The notes beneath the pieces were generated by a model that had not been told where the DNA came from, ran no database searches, and worked only from the letters and a program-made list of their open reading frames with translations. Position numbers and translations under genes: made by a program. Below are positions 49,760 through 62,079 of a stretch of DNA of 64,000 bases, piece after piece. How positions within the stretch are numbered: position 1 is the first letter of the stretch; every line of letters starts with the position of its first letter. The DNA lies in contig CP075495.1 in NCBI GenBank assembly GCA_021613535.1, positions 10,664,001-10,728,000 of the forward strand. Direction: 5' to 3'. Origin of the DNA: Adineta vaga. Lineage: Eukaryota; Rotifera.

Positions 49760-52700
49760 TGTTTTTTTAAATATGAATTAAATCATAATACAAACGACAA
49801 CAAAACAAATAAAAAATGTTCATCGACAAGTTTCTTTTTCTTTCTTCTTTTTCTTTCTTGTTTTTCGACAAAATATAGTTGTAAAATACCCTTGTTTATT
49901 TCGAAGTACGTCTCAATAATGTCAATATAAGCGTACAATACAACGACAGATATTAGCAGAAACTAAATAAGGTTCGTTAATAGTATTAACTGTATGATAG
50001 ATAGAGAATGAAAAAGATGGATGGAGTGAGAGAGAGAAACATAGAGAGAGAGACAGAGAGAGAGAGAGAGGAAAAGACAGAGACAAAGAAGAAAAAAACA
50101 CATACACGACGGCGATGATCGAGGAGCAACATGCATTTTTAATGCATTCGTAGGCGACGTACATGTGAAAGAACGAAAGAGAAAATAAAATCACTCAGCT
50201 GTTCGAAGCTCCCGTCTTTTTCTTTCTCTGTCTTCATAGTCTATACGATGTACAATGAGCGTCTCATAGCTAGGGGCCACGTGTATTTCGATATATTCTC
50301 ATGTGTACATATCTTCACATAGTAATTTAATTTATCTTTTCATACGTTCTGAGATTAATAAACTATTTAGTTATTCACTAAACAATAAAAACCCTAGACT
50401 AGTCGTTTGAGTATGTATGTATTTTTCGATAGAAAAGAAGAAAGAAATCAAGAGACCATTTTTAATCACCAGTTAATTATGATTTTTTCTAATTTCTCAA
50501 GGAAATTTGCCTACCGGCGACAGTGGCAGGTGGCTTCTTTTTTCCATCATCATCATCATCATTATTCGTGAATATGTTCATTCATGTATGAGATGAGAAA
50601 CATTTGGATGAATGGATGTCGATTTGCTCTTTTCTGGCTTTGTAACGTTCTACAATAAAATCATATAAGCAAGAGTGTAAAGAAAAAAACTAACGTAGAT
50701 CAATGTCGCGCTTTTCAATCGGGAACTATAATAATAATAATAATAATAACAACAATAATGGAAAAAAAAAGAAAGAACAGAAATGAATAAAATCAAAACA
50801 TATGGTGTATATATATATACTCATTCACTAATACTACTTTTAGAAAAAAATAAAGAAAGTCGAAGAAGGAAAAAGTTCTTTTATTTTTTTCTTCTTCAAC
50901 TTTCTTTGGTCTCTATCCAAGCAGATGTTACTTTTCTACATGATGTTGTTTTTGTAATAATAACTAACAAGAATGTCTATAGACGTTTATTTCGAAACAA
51001 AAAAAAGTATGAAGGTTAAGCTTGCAGGTGCGAAATACGATGTTGTTTTCGTTCGGTCTACTGAAAATTATTTCATATGCATAAGCATACATACACACGA
51101 GCGAACGTCGCAACAAGATCATGTGCTGTTATTTCTTTTTCATTTTCGTTTTACAAGTACATATGTGTATCTCGTGCTTCGAGAAAAAAAACAACATACA
51201 TATACACGATAAATCAACTAGATTCAAGCTTTTTAAAATAAATAAATTAATATTATTAAAGCATGAAATTTGTCAATTAAAGAAGAAAGAATAAAATTTT
51301 AATTTCTTTACCTGTTCTCCACTTCGATGACTATGGTATCCCGAACTTGTTCGTGTAATTGTTGCAATACGCAACATTATAAATAACTTGTCGAATTTTG
51401 TTTATTCATTTGAACACAAAAGGTGAAGTTTAATATCTTGGCAACTGGATAAGAGAAGCGTATGGGTCGTGACACCACTTAAATCGTCGGGCAGTCGATG
51501 GTGATATTGAAAAGTGCAAACGAGAGAAAAAGATGAAGAAAAAGAAAAGGAGAAAAAAAAGAAAGAATAACTATCTACCGTTCTCGGCAGCAGCAGAAGG
51601 AGAACATATACACACCCTCATATACATAGAGAATATAGAAAGCAACATCAGATAAAAGAAAAATTTGATACGTAGTCGACAAAAATGGAAAATAGTGATT
51701 TCGTCCGTTTTTCAGTTAATATACCGATATATTTTAATCAGTTTTAACTATTCTCTTATTTTTTTTCTTTTTCTATATCAATCCTATCACAAAAACAAAA
51801 TATTACCTGTGAAACCTGATTAATGATCGATAACAGTATACAAAGAAAAATATGTATTAGTCATACAAATCGAAGTACTTACTCATTATGAAGTAATAAA
51901 ATGTCCTCGAAAATACACAAGAATATGGAGATGAAGAGAAGAAAACAACATAGTCATAATATCGTACAAATGATACTTATCTTTGCATTCGAGGGGTACG
52001 AAATATTTTTGTACAGAAATCAAGTAAAAAAAATGGAAGATAAAATAATTGAGAATATGCGGACAAAAAGATCGGCATTTATCTTGAGGGTGAAATTTTC
52101 ACATCTGTTAACTGATTATGTTTTTTATATATATAGAACAGGTACTTGATTTAAGTTTAAAGGTTTTGAATTATTAAGATAAGTTTTTTTTCTATATTAA
52201 AGTACAGCTGTTAAGGTACAAGGTCACTTGATAAGCTTATCGAAAGTCAATTGAAACAATGGTTAGTTTCAAAAATTTCATCTCTCTCTCTCTCTCTCTC
52301 TCTCTTTTCTTATTGTTATCAGTTGAGATGAATAATTAATATTTAAGAAACAATAAACTTGAAGACAGATATTATACAAATCATTTAAATCCATGGTTAA
52401 AACTTAACATATCAATAGAAACAGATTTGAGTATTCTAATGATAGATGTGTAACAACGCAATTGTTAACAACTGTTTAATAACTTTGCGTAATATATCTT
52501 CTATTTACTTTGTAATGTACGTGTTGCTCTTGAACATATCAAACAGCTAATGACAATAACTGTATATCTTATGTAAGATTTGTTTACAAGTGTCTCGCAT
52601 AATCTTCTTTAATTTTAGCTGGATTTTATATGTTAAAATGATGTAATTATTCGATACGAAAACAATCTTTTCATGTCAATTAACTAAACGATGTATGACA

Positions 52701-52910
52701 ATTTGAAAATTAAATTTTTCTGCTACCGGAGATAAATCATATGGTCCGTTAACTAGTTCTTACTGGAAAATTAAGTTACCTTAGTAATCATACCGAAAAT
52801 GGTTGAATAAATATAAATTGTTTCTTTTTCATTATAGATTTTATTTTTTCAGTTGATCAATTAAAAAGACAAAGTCCACAGCGAAAAAAGAAAGAAAAAT
52901 GTTTTTTGAA
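49760..52910. other. NRBP 5' region / spacer with GA and CT microsatellites
   Basis: About 3.1 kb. It contains a (GA)n block at about 50025-50081, a (CT)n tract at 52280-52306, and a perfect palindrome GATAAGCTTATC near 52230. One candidate NRBP 5' exon (51377-51312) is listed separately. ORFs at 50783-51212 and 51901-52149 are lysine- and phenylalanine-rich low-complexity frames without family features. Confidence 0.5.
51312..51377 (-). CDS. Candidate alternative first exon of NRBP
   Basis: An ATG at 51377 opens 22 codons (MLRIATITRTSSGYHSHRSG, then EQ) ending at a good donor (CAG/GTAAAG). The acceptor AATCAG at about 49751 would join it in phase to EKEETVV of NRBP, across an intron of roughly 1.56 kb. 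The downstream ATG at 49759 overlaps that acceptor. Supported only by phase and splice signals. Confidence 0.3.
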
Positions 52911-53192
52911 TTATCCATTGACTTTGAGACATTTGCTTATTTTTGATGATCGATGTTGACAGAGATTTGGAAAACAACATGGAAGTCGACGAACACCACA
53001 TGGTTCGCATCGTGAAGATTGTCGACGAACACGTTCTATTACTTCCTCATGACTATCTTCATATCGATGATCATCTTCGACGTCACGACGTGTCAATTCA
53101 AAAGATTTTCTATTGATATTGTTCTTCTTTTCCGAATGAACAATCATAAACAGCGTCATAGCAATTACACAGATTAGCACAAAATATTTCAT
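52911..53192 (-). CDS. Secreted cysteine-rich prepropeptide with C-C-CC-C-C pattern
   Basis: Single exon, 93 residues. The ORF could start earlier at 53273, but that extension is (TA)n-derived; the ATG at 53192 begins a textbook signal peptide (MKYFVLICVIAMTLFMIVHS). An acidic/basic pro-region follows (about residues 21-58), ending in a furin-like dibasic site (ERVRRQ). The mature part of about 35 residues has six cysteines spaced C-x2-C-x6-CC-x4-C-x9-C. That order (C-C-CC-C-C) is typical of inhibitor-cystine-knot-type peptides such as invertebrate neuropeptides, defence peptides and venom-type peptides. I can see no basis for choosing among these roles. No homologous neighbour is present. 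The fold is inferred from spacing alone. Confidence 0.65.
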   Translation of the reverse strand: MKYFVLICVIAMTLFMIVHSEKKNNINRKSFELTRRDVEDDHRYEDSHEEVIERVRRQSSRCEPCGVRRLPCCFPNLCQHRSSKISKCLKVNG

Positions 53193-55019
53193 AGTGATAG
53201 CTGGTACAAGGAAAAAGAATACAAATAATATGTACGCTTTAGTTCTAATGTACGTATATATATATATATACATGTAATACGAATCTACTGATAACTTCGT
53301 CCCATAAATTGGTATTATGTCAATAAAAAATATTTAATCTACGCATTGCCGTCGGATATTTTTAATAATAAATGCTGATCGAAGCAAAGAAATACTATTA
53401 AGAAAAAAAGACAGCTTTGGCTGTAAAAGAGCTTTTATTTGAAAAACAATTTCTTCTATCATTGCCTAGATCCATCATAAAATGTAACCTATAGATTTAA
53501 AGTCATGTGGTGAAAACAGTTGAATAATAGATTATAAAACTTAATAACTATGCTAACGTTGCGTGTTATGTGTATGTAAGCGATGGAGTTTTTCACTGTA
53601 CTACACGCACTCGTCGGCAAGGTTCTTTTATGATAAGAGTATGAACAGATCGCATATGTATTTAATATACAAATAAAATAGGATACTGCGGAATGTATTC
53701 TAATACGGCATTTCATCGAAAATAGATCGTTTTTCAACGGAGAGTAACAAATGAATAATATTACAAAACATACATTATTCTCTTTTTATATTTATTCAAT
53801 TCATAAGATGTACTTTTGACGTATACAATAATGCCCTGAAAGCACGCATAAATTGCTTGTTATAATAGCAAATGAATCATCTTCTTTCTGAAAGTTATAG
53901 ATAAACAGACGAATGCCCTAGAATTTCAAAGTTATGGGAAGAAAATGTTTTTTTTTACAATTAAATTTAATATTTTTATACGAATTTGTATCATAAATCA
54001 TTGGAAATAACAGTAGTTTTTTTGAAATTATTGTGTTGGCGAACAAAAGTTTATTTGTCCTTCAAGTATGGCATTTCTACTTGATATTGCTTCTTCTCAA
54101 TTTACTCTTTCAACGTCAATCAAAAAACATACTGCGCGCGTTTTTTGTCCTTTAGAAGTAAATGATGTTTGAATTAACAAGATACTTTAAAAGAGAAACT
54201 ATTCAAGTAAATATTGCATTCTCAAGTATCCCAATTTGAAATATTTCTTTTCTCATTTTCCATCGAATATATGAAAATCTTGTAATTCAAAAGAATAAAT
54301 ATTAATCGAAGATAGAATGCATAATTAACAAAATGAAACTTAACGAACAGAAGAATTAATATGAGTCTTTTGTACATTTGGAATGATTGATATTTTTCGA
54401 TTATCCAGCTTAAGATTTTCTTTGAAGTAAACAACTTCATGTCAATTATACACATGTCTGGATCATGCTTTTTCTTTCATAAAATGAAAATATTTTACTC
54501 ATAGACCTTGATTTGTCTGAGTGCATATACCATACTTCAATGTTTTTTCAAGAAGAAAAAGTTTTCTCTTCTATCATGGAAATGGAAATTTGTTTTTTTC
54601 TAATCAGATGAAATTTATTGCTATTTTTATTTTGTTTGTCTTCAGTCAATTGAAAAAGCCAAAAGAGACCACATACTGTTCTAACAAATATGATAAGAAA
54701 AAGGTTTTTTTTACTATGACGCACACACACACACACGAACAAAACAAGCTAGCCTATGTAAAAATAAAATAGAGAGATATATTGCTAAGCAATGAAATGT
54801 TTTGGTTATTTTCTTTCATTCGGTGTTCATATTCAATTGAATCGATGCATGAAAATAGCTGATATGATGGGTAAGAGCCAAAGAGTAATTGTTGAAATTG
54901 AATATTTCGTTCTTGCATCTAGAAGATAAACGAAATTATTTTTATTGATTGGTTCGAAATTCAAAAGATAAATAGAGAGAGAGAGAAGAAGGAAGACTGA
55001 TGATTTTCTATTCCCCTGA
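53193..55019. other. Spacer, no gene seen
   Basis: About 1.8 kb of AT-rich sequence with a (CA)n tract at 54721-54736. ORFs on both strands lack motifs. The peptide promoter should lie just right of 53193, where a (TA)n run sits at about 53258-53271. Confidence 0.55.
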
Positions 55020-58000
55020 TCATGCATAACTGATATTCATACCACTAATAATCGATCCATTATCATTAAGATTAGTTGTTTTTTCACTGAATTTAATCAG
55101 TTCTTCTATGTTGATGATTGAGAAAGAAAGGCAATGTAAAAAGTCGATGATTTCTCTACTAACCTGATGTTTTAAATGGATATAAGATTTGATTGATAAT
55201 AGCCATTTGTTTACCATTTAATGAACTAAGTAAACTATTTGGAATAGTTTTGATTTGTTCAATATTTAAATTTTGTAATTGATCATTATTAAATGATTTA
55301 AAAACATCTTTTGGTAAACGTGAGAGAGCTTGTTGTGGAAAAAAATTCAATAAATCAGGCGATAATGAACCAAGATCTGCAGATTTTAGACCAGCTTTAG
55401 AAAAAGAATCAAATGAAACGGTTTATCAGCCTTGAAATATTTCGTACTTACCAGCAATGACACCCAACGAACCAAAAATATGTGGTCGAAGAATGTCATT
55501 TTGATAGATCGTTTTAACCAGATCAAACATGGTTGATGAATAATTAGCATTGGCTTCATTTGGACATTCGATATTAGCCAAAATAGATAAATAGGATCTA
55601 AAAGAAAGATATGTTTGTGGAAAGAGAAATCATTTAAATTTACTTGACTTCTTCAGGTGGAATACGACGAAGAAGTTGTTCATCAATAGCACATAAGATC
55701 TTGCCAGCATTTTCAAGAAGTGTAGGTGTTAAACGCTGTTCAAAACTAAGTGCTAATTGTGCTAAAGATTTGAGCTAGAAAAAAAGAATTCTTTATTAAA
55801 TTTATTTGCAAAGAAAAAGCACTTTTCTTTTACTTGAGCACTTGTCCAATTATCGAGATTACCAATGAACGAGAGAAAATATCCATCACGAAAATATTCC
55901 GTTCGTAATTGAAGTAACTCGTTTGGAGTAAAACCAGTTAAGATCGAATTTAATTCATATAATTCTGATTGACTAAAAGATTGAATATGTCGACCTTGAT
56001 TTTGTAATGCCTAATAAATAAATAATATGATCTGTTTTTGAAATATTTCATTTTCTTCAAACTAGAATATATTTTTGAGCAATTTGTTTTATTGTTTCCG
56101 CACTATAATCCTTTACTGCACCAAATACACCGATACATTGAATGAGAACATCATCAGCAATAGCTGAAATCTGTTCTGATGATAGAGCAGAGATAACCGA
56201 ACCCATTCGTCGTAATTCTTGACATGTTATATTATTTTGCTCTAAATTCAATTTTTCCTCCTAGATAAATTAGATTTATGAATGTTTTCTACTTTGATTT
56301 GCTTGACGACGATCACGATGAAGATGCGAAGATGAACGTTGATCAAGAAATGCATTAACTAATGTTTGTTTAATGCCATGAGTTGCTTTACTTAAAAATT
56401 CATCTGTATTAGGAATTTTACATGCTTCTTCACGATTTTGAAGTTTATCCATTGATTTCGATAGATAATTCGTTCGTTGTGCTATTACTCGCTAAAATAA
56501 CTTTGTAAAACTAGATATATGATTGAAAATGAACTTACTTTTGAAGCAGCTATATCCATCGGTAGATAAGCAGCTAATTCACCAATAAGATCAAGATACA
56601 ATGCTTTAAGTTCATCATCAACTTCGCTAAGCGCATCATTAAGTCGAGCACCAAGTGCTTGTGCTTCACCTTTAACTGGTTGAAAACAATTCGATTTGAA
56701 ATAATTAATCTTATTTATCAATGCATCAGTTGTGATTCGACGAATATCACTAGCACGTAAACTTGTCACAAGAAATAGTCCTAATTGAGACAATTTAAAT
56801 GTATCAATATCACCTGTTACTGAACCCTAAGGAAGACAAAAACACACACAAACCATACGAATAAGAGTAAGATAAGAACAATACGAAACATACATAATAT
56901 TTTAGAGCATAATCAGCTAAACGAAAACGATTTTCATTCACAAATGAACAACAAACTGGTTCACGAATAGAACCAATTGCATTCCAAAATCGATTCGCTT
57001 GATCTTTATCTAAACGATTAATAGCATCAAGTTCAGCATTCGTCATTGTTGTAAATAATTGTGGATTAAGATCGTCAACAAGATTATCTTCACGAAAAAG
57101 TCCTTTGATATAATCATCAGGTTTTTGTGCTGCTTCACTTGTTTGTAAACCACGACGTAATAAATTTCCAAAAGCATAACGCTAGAAAGATTCATTTGAT
57201 TAAATATCAAACAACACCTTTTCATTTACCGTATTCGATTGCATTTGATTATCAATATTTCGATTCTTTGCACTACCGAAAATTTGTTGAATAGCTTGAA
57301 GTGATTCTTCAGATTTGATTTTTTCCACATCAGTTTTAGTTAGACCATTAATAAAATTGGTTATAGATCCTAAACTACTGAGACTACCATCGAAAGGTTT
57401 TTCTGAACCTAAACGTTTTGTTATTGCTGCAGAAGCCTAAAATGAAAGATTATAAACATGAATATACATCTTCTCTTTTTTTAATTTTATTTAGATATCA
57501 TACTTGTGCAGGAGTAAAACGTATTAAACGAAGAACATCTGGTGTTAATTGAAGAATTCGCATTAATGTTTCTGATTTAATATATTTTTTTGCATGATCT
57601 GATGCTAATAATTGACGATATTTAGCTAAATTTGGTTCGGTTGCATACTTAGAAAAAGAAAAGAAATTCATCGAAATATTTCATTCTATAGATATGACTT
57701 ACTTGATCGATGAGAAGTCGAATTTTACTTGGTACAAGTTTTCGAATAAATGATGGAGATGTATTATTAAATAATGATGGTAAATCACCTCGACCTCGTG
57801 TTAAAATTTGTTTGAGAATCGCATTATCAAGTCCAGGAATAAGATTACCTAATTTTCCGAGCATATTTTTACCCCAAAGATTTTGTGTTGAACGAGGAAT
57901 TTTATTAATAATTGCTCGAGCCTAGAACATATCATAAACATGTTTGAAAAAAAAATCAAACAAATACGATTTACTTCATTAGGAGTTAAATCTTGTGAAC

Positions 58001-61000
58001 CAAGTTTTTCTAATGTTTTTTCATCTCGACCTAATTCAGCCATAAGGTCATCACTTAAATTATTGATTTCATTCGTGTCATAGATTGAACCCAATGCATC
58101 TAAGTAAATTGAAATAGACTTTGTTCTTTTTCTTTGAAATTACACTCACCTGAAACTTCTCGTAGTTTCTGAGCTGAAACATCACGTTCAAGGTCATATT
58201 CTTTTTTAACTTCATGTACAAGATTTTCACAACTCTTCATAAAAAGAAAACGTTTCATTCTATCATCTTTTTCTTCATCTTACTTCAGGACTTGGATGAC
58301 TTTTTAATAATTCTTTCAGATCATGACGATTACTGAACAAATTACTAAGATCACAACCACTATAACATTCTTGCCAACGTTGAACCAATCTAATAAAACG
58401 TTTCTCTTTTAAAACTATAGATTCTAAAATATCTTACTGAGGATGTGGTCGAAAATAACGATTACTTGTTCGTTTAGATTCAATCGTTCGATTAAGTAAT
58501 GCCAATGCTGTCGTACATGATTGATCATCTCGAATACTTGATTGTTCAAGTAAAGGAGCCTAATGAGGAAAAGTTTCATATAGAAAACTATCAAATCAAT
58601 TCATGTTGAATTTACAATACGATCTCCAATAGCATTGATAATTTGTCTTGTCGATAAACTTGGCATTGTTCGTGCAATCATATTTAATGTACTTGCATCG
58701 TCTGTTGTTAAACGTGATGGAACATTACTTTGTGCAATTTTTCCGGTTGTATCGGTGAGTGTTCGATAGATTTTACTTGAAATTGCATCACGTTGAACAG
58801 GACTAAGAAAATGAAGCCATGTTGCACTGAAGAAAAATAAATAAAAGAAAAATGAAGAAAATTTTATGAAGATTTACGAACATATTTCGAATAACATTAT
58901 TATCATTAAAAATTTCATCTTTGGAAAGAAAATCAATTGGCAGATGACGAAGAAAGGATGCACCTAATTTTTCAGTAATTAATTGTTGAAAATTACTTGA
59001 ATTCAATTTTGTTTTAATTCGATTGATATAATTTTGAACAAGAATTGTTTTCTGTTCATCACTAAAATCCTAATAAATAAATAAATAAAAGTGTGTCATA
59101 CTGAATTGTTTTCTTCTAATTTATAATGATTACTTGTCGATTGGAATTGTAATCAAGTACTTTTGAAACTGTTTCATCATCCGAATATGAAAGAAGATTA
59201 TTTAAATGTGTATCAGCTAGATTTCGTGCAGGAATTTGTAATAATTGTCGTGGTAAATCAATTAATTTTAAAATTGATTTCCATACTGATTCCTGTGAGA
59301 GAAATAGAATGTATCAATATTGTTTTAGTTCGTAAATAACCTGTTAGGAAGGAATTTATTTTGTTATCTTAGACAAATAATTGATCTTCTGATAATGATA
59401 CGAGAGAACATAAATCATTAGGGAAAAGTATTTTAACAGAAGGATTCTATCAAGAACGATCTCATCAAAGTAATATTAGACTTTGACATTCGAATAGATA
59501 GTTCTCGATATTTATTGCAATGCAAATCGATAGATAACATATCCCCAACGGCGTTCGACGTAGGCAGTATGGTTGTTATATTCTTCGAGAATATTCTCAT
59601 GAGCAGCAAATTTCAAAAGACATATTTTATATTTAACTATTCTTAAATATTGATCACCTCGAACTGCCAACATGTGTTCTCTCTTTTGCATTTCTCTACG
59701 TAACATAATTCTGTCACTATATCTTTCCATAGACGATTGATTTGACATTGCACAAAAGATGGGTGGAGATCATCAGTCATGGTCATTCTTCGAACATTGA
59801 CATCATCAATTGTATGAAGTAAAGTGTTAATCTATGCATCAGAGGTCAATATCGTCATCATCATCTTGACTAAGATAGATATATAATCTATCCTTGACAA
59901 GTCTCCGATTTATAAATCTTTCTTGACCTTCAAAATAACAAAACGAGAACAACTGATGATATCATCTAGCAGTTAAATAAAAGATTTGTTTGTTTTGATA
60001 ACGATTGTAATTTATAATTCTGTTAACAACATAAATACTATCATACTCATTCTTTCTTTTTATTTCCTTTAATCGTTTTCTTATATTATCATTGAAGATA
60101 CGTTCCAGTGAGAAGCTATTTAGATAAACATCTGTCCTCACAGGAAAAATTCTATACACGTACGAATCGTTTAGTCAAAAAAAAATAGAAGAAGCAAAAC
60201 TTGCCGTCATCACTTTCTGAATGAATAGTTACTATGATTGATAAGTTGTCTTCGTTCCTTTTTTTTATCTGACTCAAGAATAAGAAAATAAAGTGCAATG
60301 AACCAATTGAATCGAAAAAGTTAATCTCTAACTGCAAAAGTTAATCATGTGGAGTGAATGAAAGAAATCGATTATCGATAAAAACAAACAGATCGAACCT
60401 TCACATAGCGATAAATTGGTTGTAATGCAGGAAAGATATCTCGTGCAATATTTTCATTAAGTGGTGTTTCTCGTTGAATATTAGCTGGAAATAATCGAAT
60501 TGCTTCTTTAAATTTCGCAAAAACTCTACAAGGGAGAAAAAAAGAATGTAATTATTCGATTGATATGTATTTAGATGTCTATTAACGAACTTGTCGACAT
60601 TTTCATTTGAAGGTACTAAAATAAAAAGCAAAAAGAAGGAAGTCATTTTGAAGGTTTCGAATGTTATTTAGGGTTTAGAATGGTTTCTATTTGATTTCAC
60701 AACGAAGGATCGATCTAATCCTTTGTCTTCATTACTTACTATCAAAATCGAGAAATTTCGGTAAACTTTGTTCAAGTTGTGTTAAAATATTTTGATCTTG
60801 AGGAGTTTTAATTGCTTTTGAAAAAATATTTCGAAGGTTAATTTCATCGGAGTGACCTAGAGAATAGAAAAAAATGAACTTCGTTTCGTTTTTTTTTGCG
60901 TCATTGATCTGGTTCTTTTCTCGTATAATAAGATAAGTTATGTTGAAAGATAATTGATAAGGTCATGGTTAAAATATGAACCTGCTTGAACTTTAAAATA

Positions 61001-61071
61001 TACATATACTCACCCAATTGTGTTAATACCGTTAGAATGAAGATTGCAATCGATATTAACAAATATTTCAT
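55020..61071 (-). CDS. Large secreted mesothelin/stereocilin/otoancorin-like protein
   Basis: About twenty small exons on the minus strand. The start is ATG 61071 with a signal peptide (MKYLLISIAIFILTVLTQLG) that splices at GTGAGT into GHSDEINLRNIF. The body is a long helical solenoid of leucine-rich repeats of the type LSSEQISAIADD, LTPEVLRLIR and LTNAELDAINRL, plus a cysteine pair near VCCSF. Segments such as IPGLDNAILKQIL, LSRLPKDVFKSF and LNGKQMAIINQIL are typical of the mesothelin superfamily, which are extracellular, often GPI-linked superhelical proteins. The last exon appears to be EELIKFSEKTTNLND ending at 55020; I see no obvious GPI signal. Most introns are 50-70 bp, but one (about 60398-59295) is 1.1 kb. 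Family assignment rests on repeat style and length. Confidence 0.6.
59295..60398 (-). other. Unusually long intron containing coding-like fragments
   Basis: This 1.1-kb intron of the mesothelin-like gene has two minus-strand ORFs: 59962-60159 (FSLERIFNDNIRKRLKEIKR...) and 59512-59748 (MERYSDRIMLRREM... to RRWGYVIYRFALQ). An alternative frame over 59640-59810 also reads plausibly (DDVNVRRMTMTDDLHPSF). They may be remnants of an inserted gene or unrecognised exons. I recognise no family. Confidence 0.35.
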
Positions 61072-62079
61072 CGTTGTTTGGTGATATTCTATTGATACAA
61101 ATGTACTAATAGAAAAGAGAAAGAAAACGTAATAATAGATTCTATATAATAATGAACAAAAAGAAAAAAGAAAGAAACTTATTAATAGTCTCAACTGAAC
61201 TGAACTGTCTACACAAAATTATTATCGATTAAAAAGAGAACTAGAATTGGAAACACCCAACACGCACATACACAAAAAAGTTAATAGATTGTTGTTATTC
61301 TTTTTTTTTTCTACTACTTGTGGTTTATTCATTGACGACGATGAAGAGAGAGAGATAGAGAGAGAGGGAGAGAGAGGGAAAGAGCATAAGGCAAACATTA
61401 CGTCTCTCTAGTAAATGCGACTTCTTTTTTTCTTCTTCCTCTCATTATCGTTTTTTTTTGCATTCAAGATATATATATATATTCTGTACGTATTTCTATT
61501 AAAGAACAAGACATCGAAAAGAAGAAAAAAATGGTGACAAACGTTTACTTCTTAAGTAATAGACGTTTGAATAACGTAAATATCATGTGTCGGTGTAGAG
61601 ATCGTAGGCGTTTTTCGATCCTAATGGTTGATCTACTCACAGAACACTTAATTGAGAAAGAAATACGGTATTTATCATGTCATAAAAAAAACAAGCATAG
61701 TTAATACAAATCAAGTGATTTTGCTTTCTTTTCATACTTCTTTTGTTTATATGTCTACACGATCGTTTTTCTCTCTTCTTCTCGATATGAAGACTTTGTC
61801 TGTTAGGCATACACAAGTGACAATATGTTCATAAACTATCTTTAATTCATCACGTCGATACTTTCGATCCATATACTTTGCATTTATTTCTCTCCTTCGC
61901 TCGGTAATATACACACACACACTAATCAATCACAATCATTGTAAGGCAATTGAAGGTCAAAGAATTTATTTGTTTAAATAAAGTATTCAAAGTTTTTTAT
62001 TTGCTATTTTTAATCAATTAAATAATGAAAAGAAGAAGAAAAAACGCTTATAACAAAAGAAACGGGATTTTATTATTTA
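61072..62079. repeat. Spacer with (GA)n tract
   Basis: About 1 kb with a compound (GA)n tract at about 61344-61379, a short (TA)n near 61470-61480 and a (CA)n near 61910-61921. No gene seen; it probably holds the promoter of the mesothelin-like gene. Confidence 0.55.

Noticed and set aside
52225-52245. Perfect palindrome GATAAGCTTATC as an operator-like site
   Set aside because: Too short to be significant in AT-rich sequence and not next to a supported start.
53080-53273. Upstream extension of the cysteine-rich peptide ORF to 53273
   Set aside because: The added residues come from a (TA)n tract and precede a perfect signal peptide at 53192.
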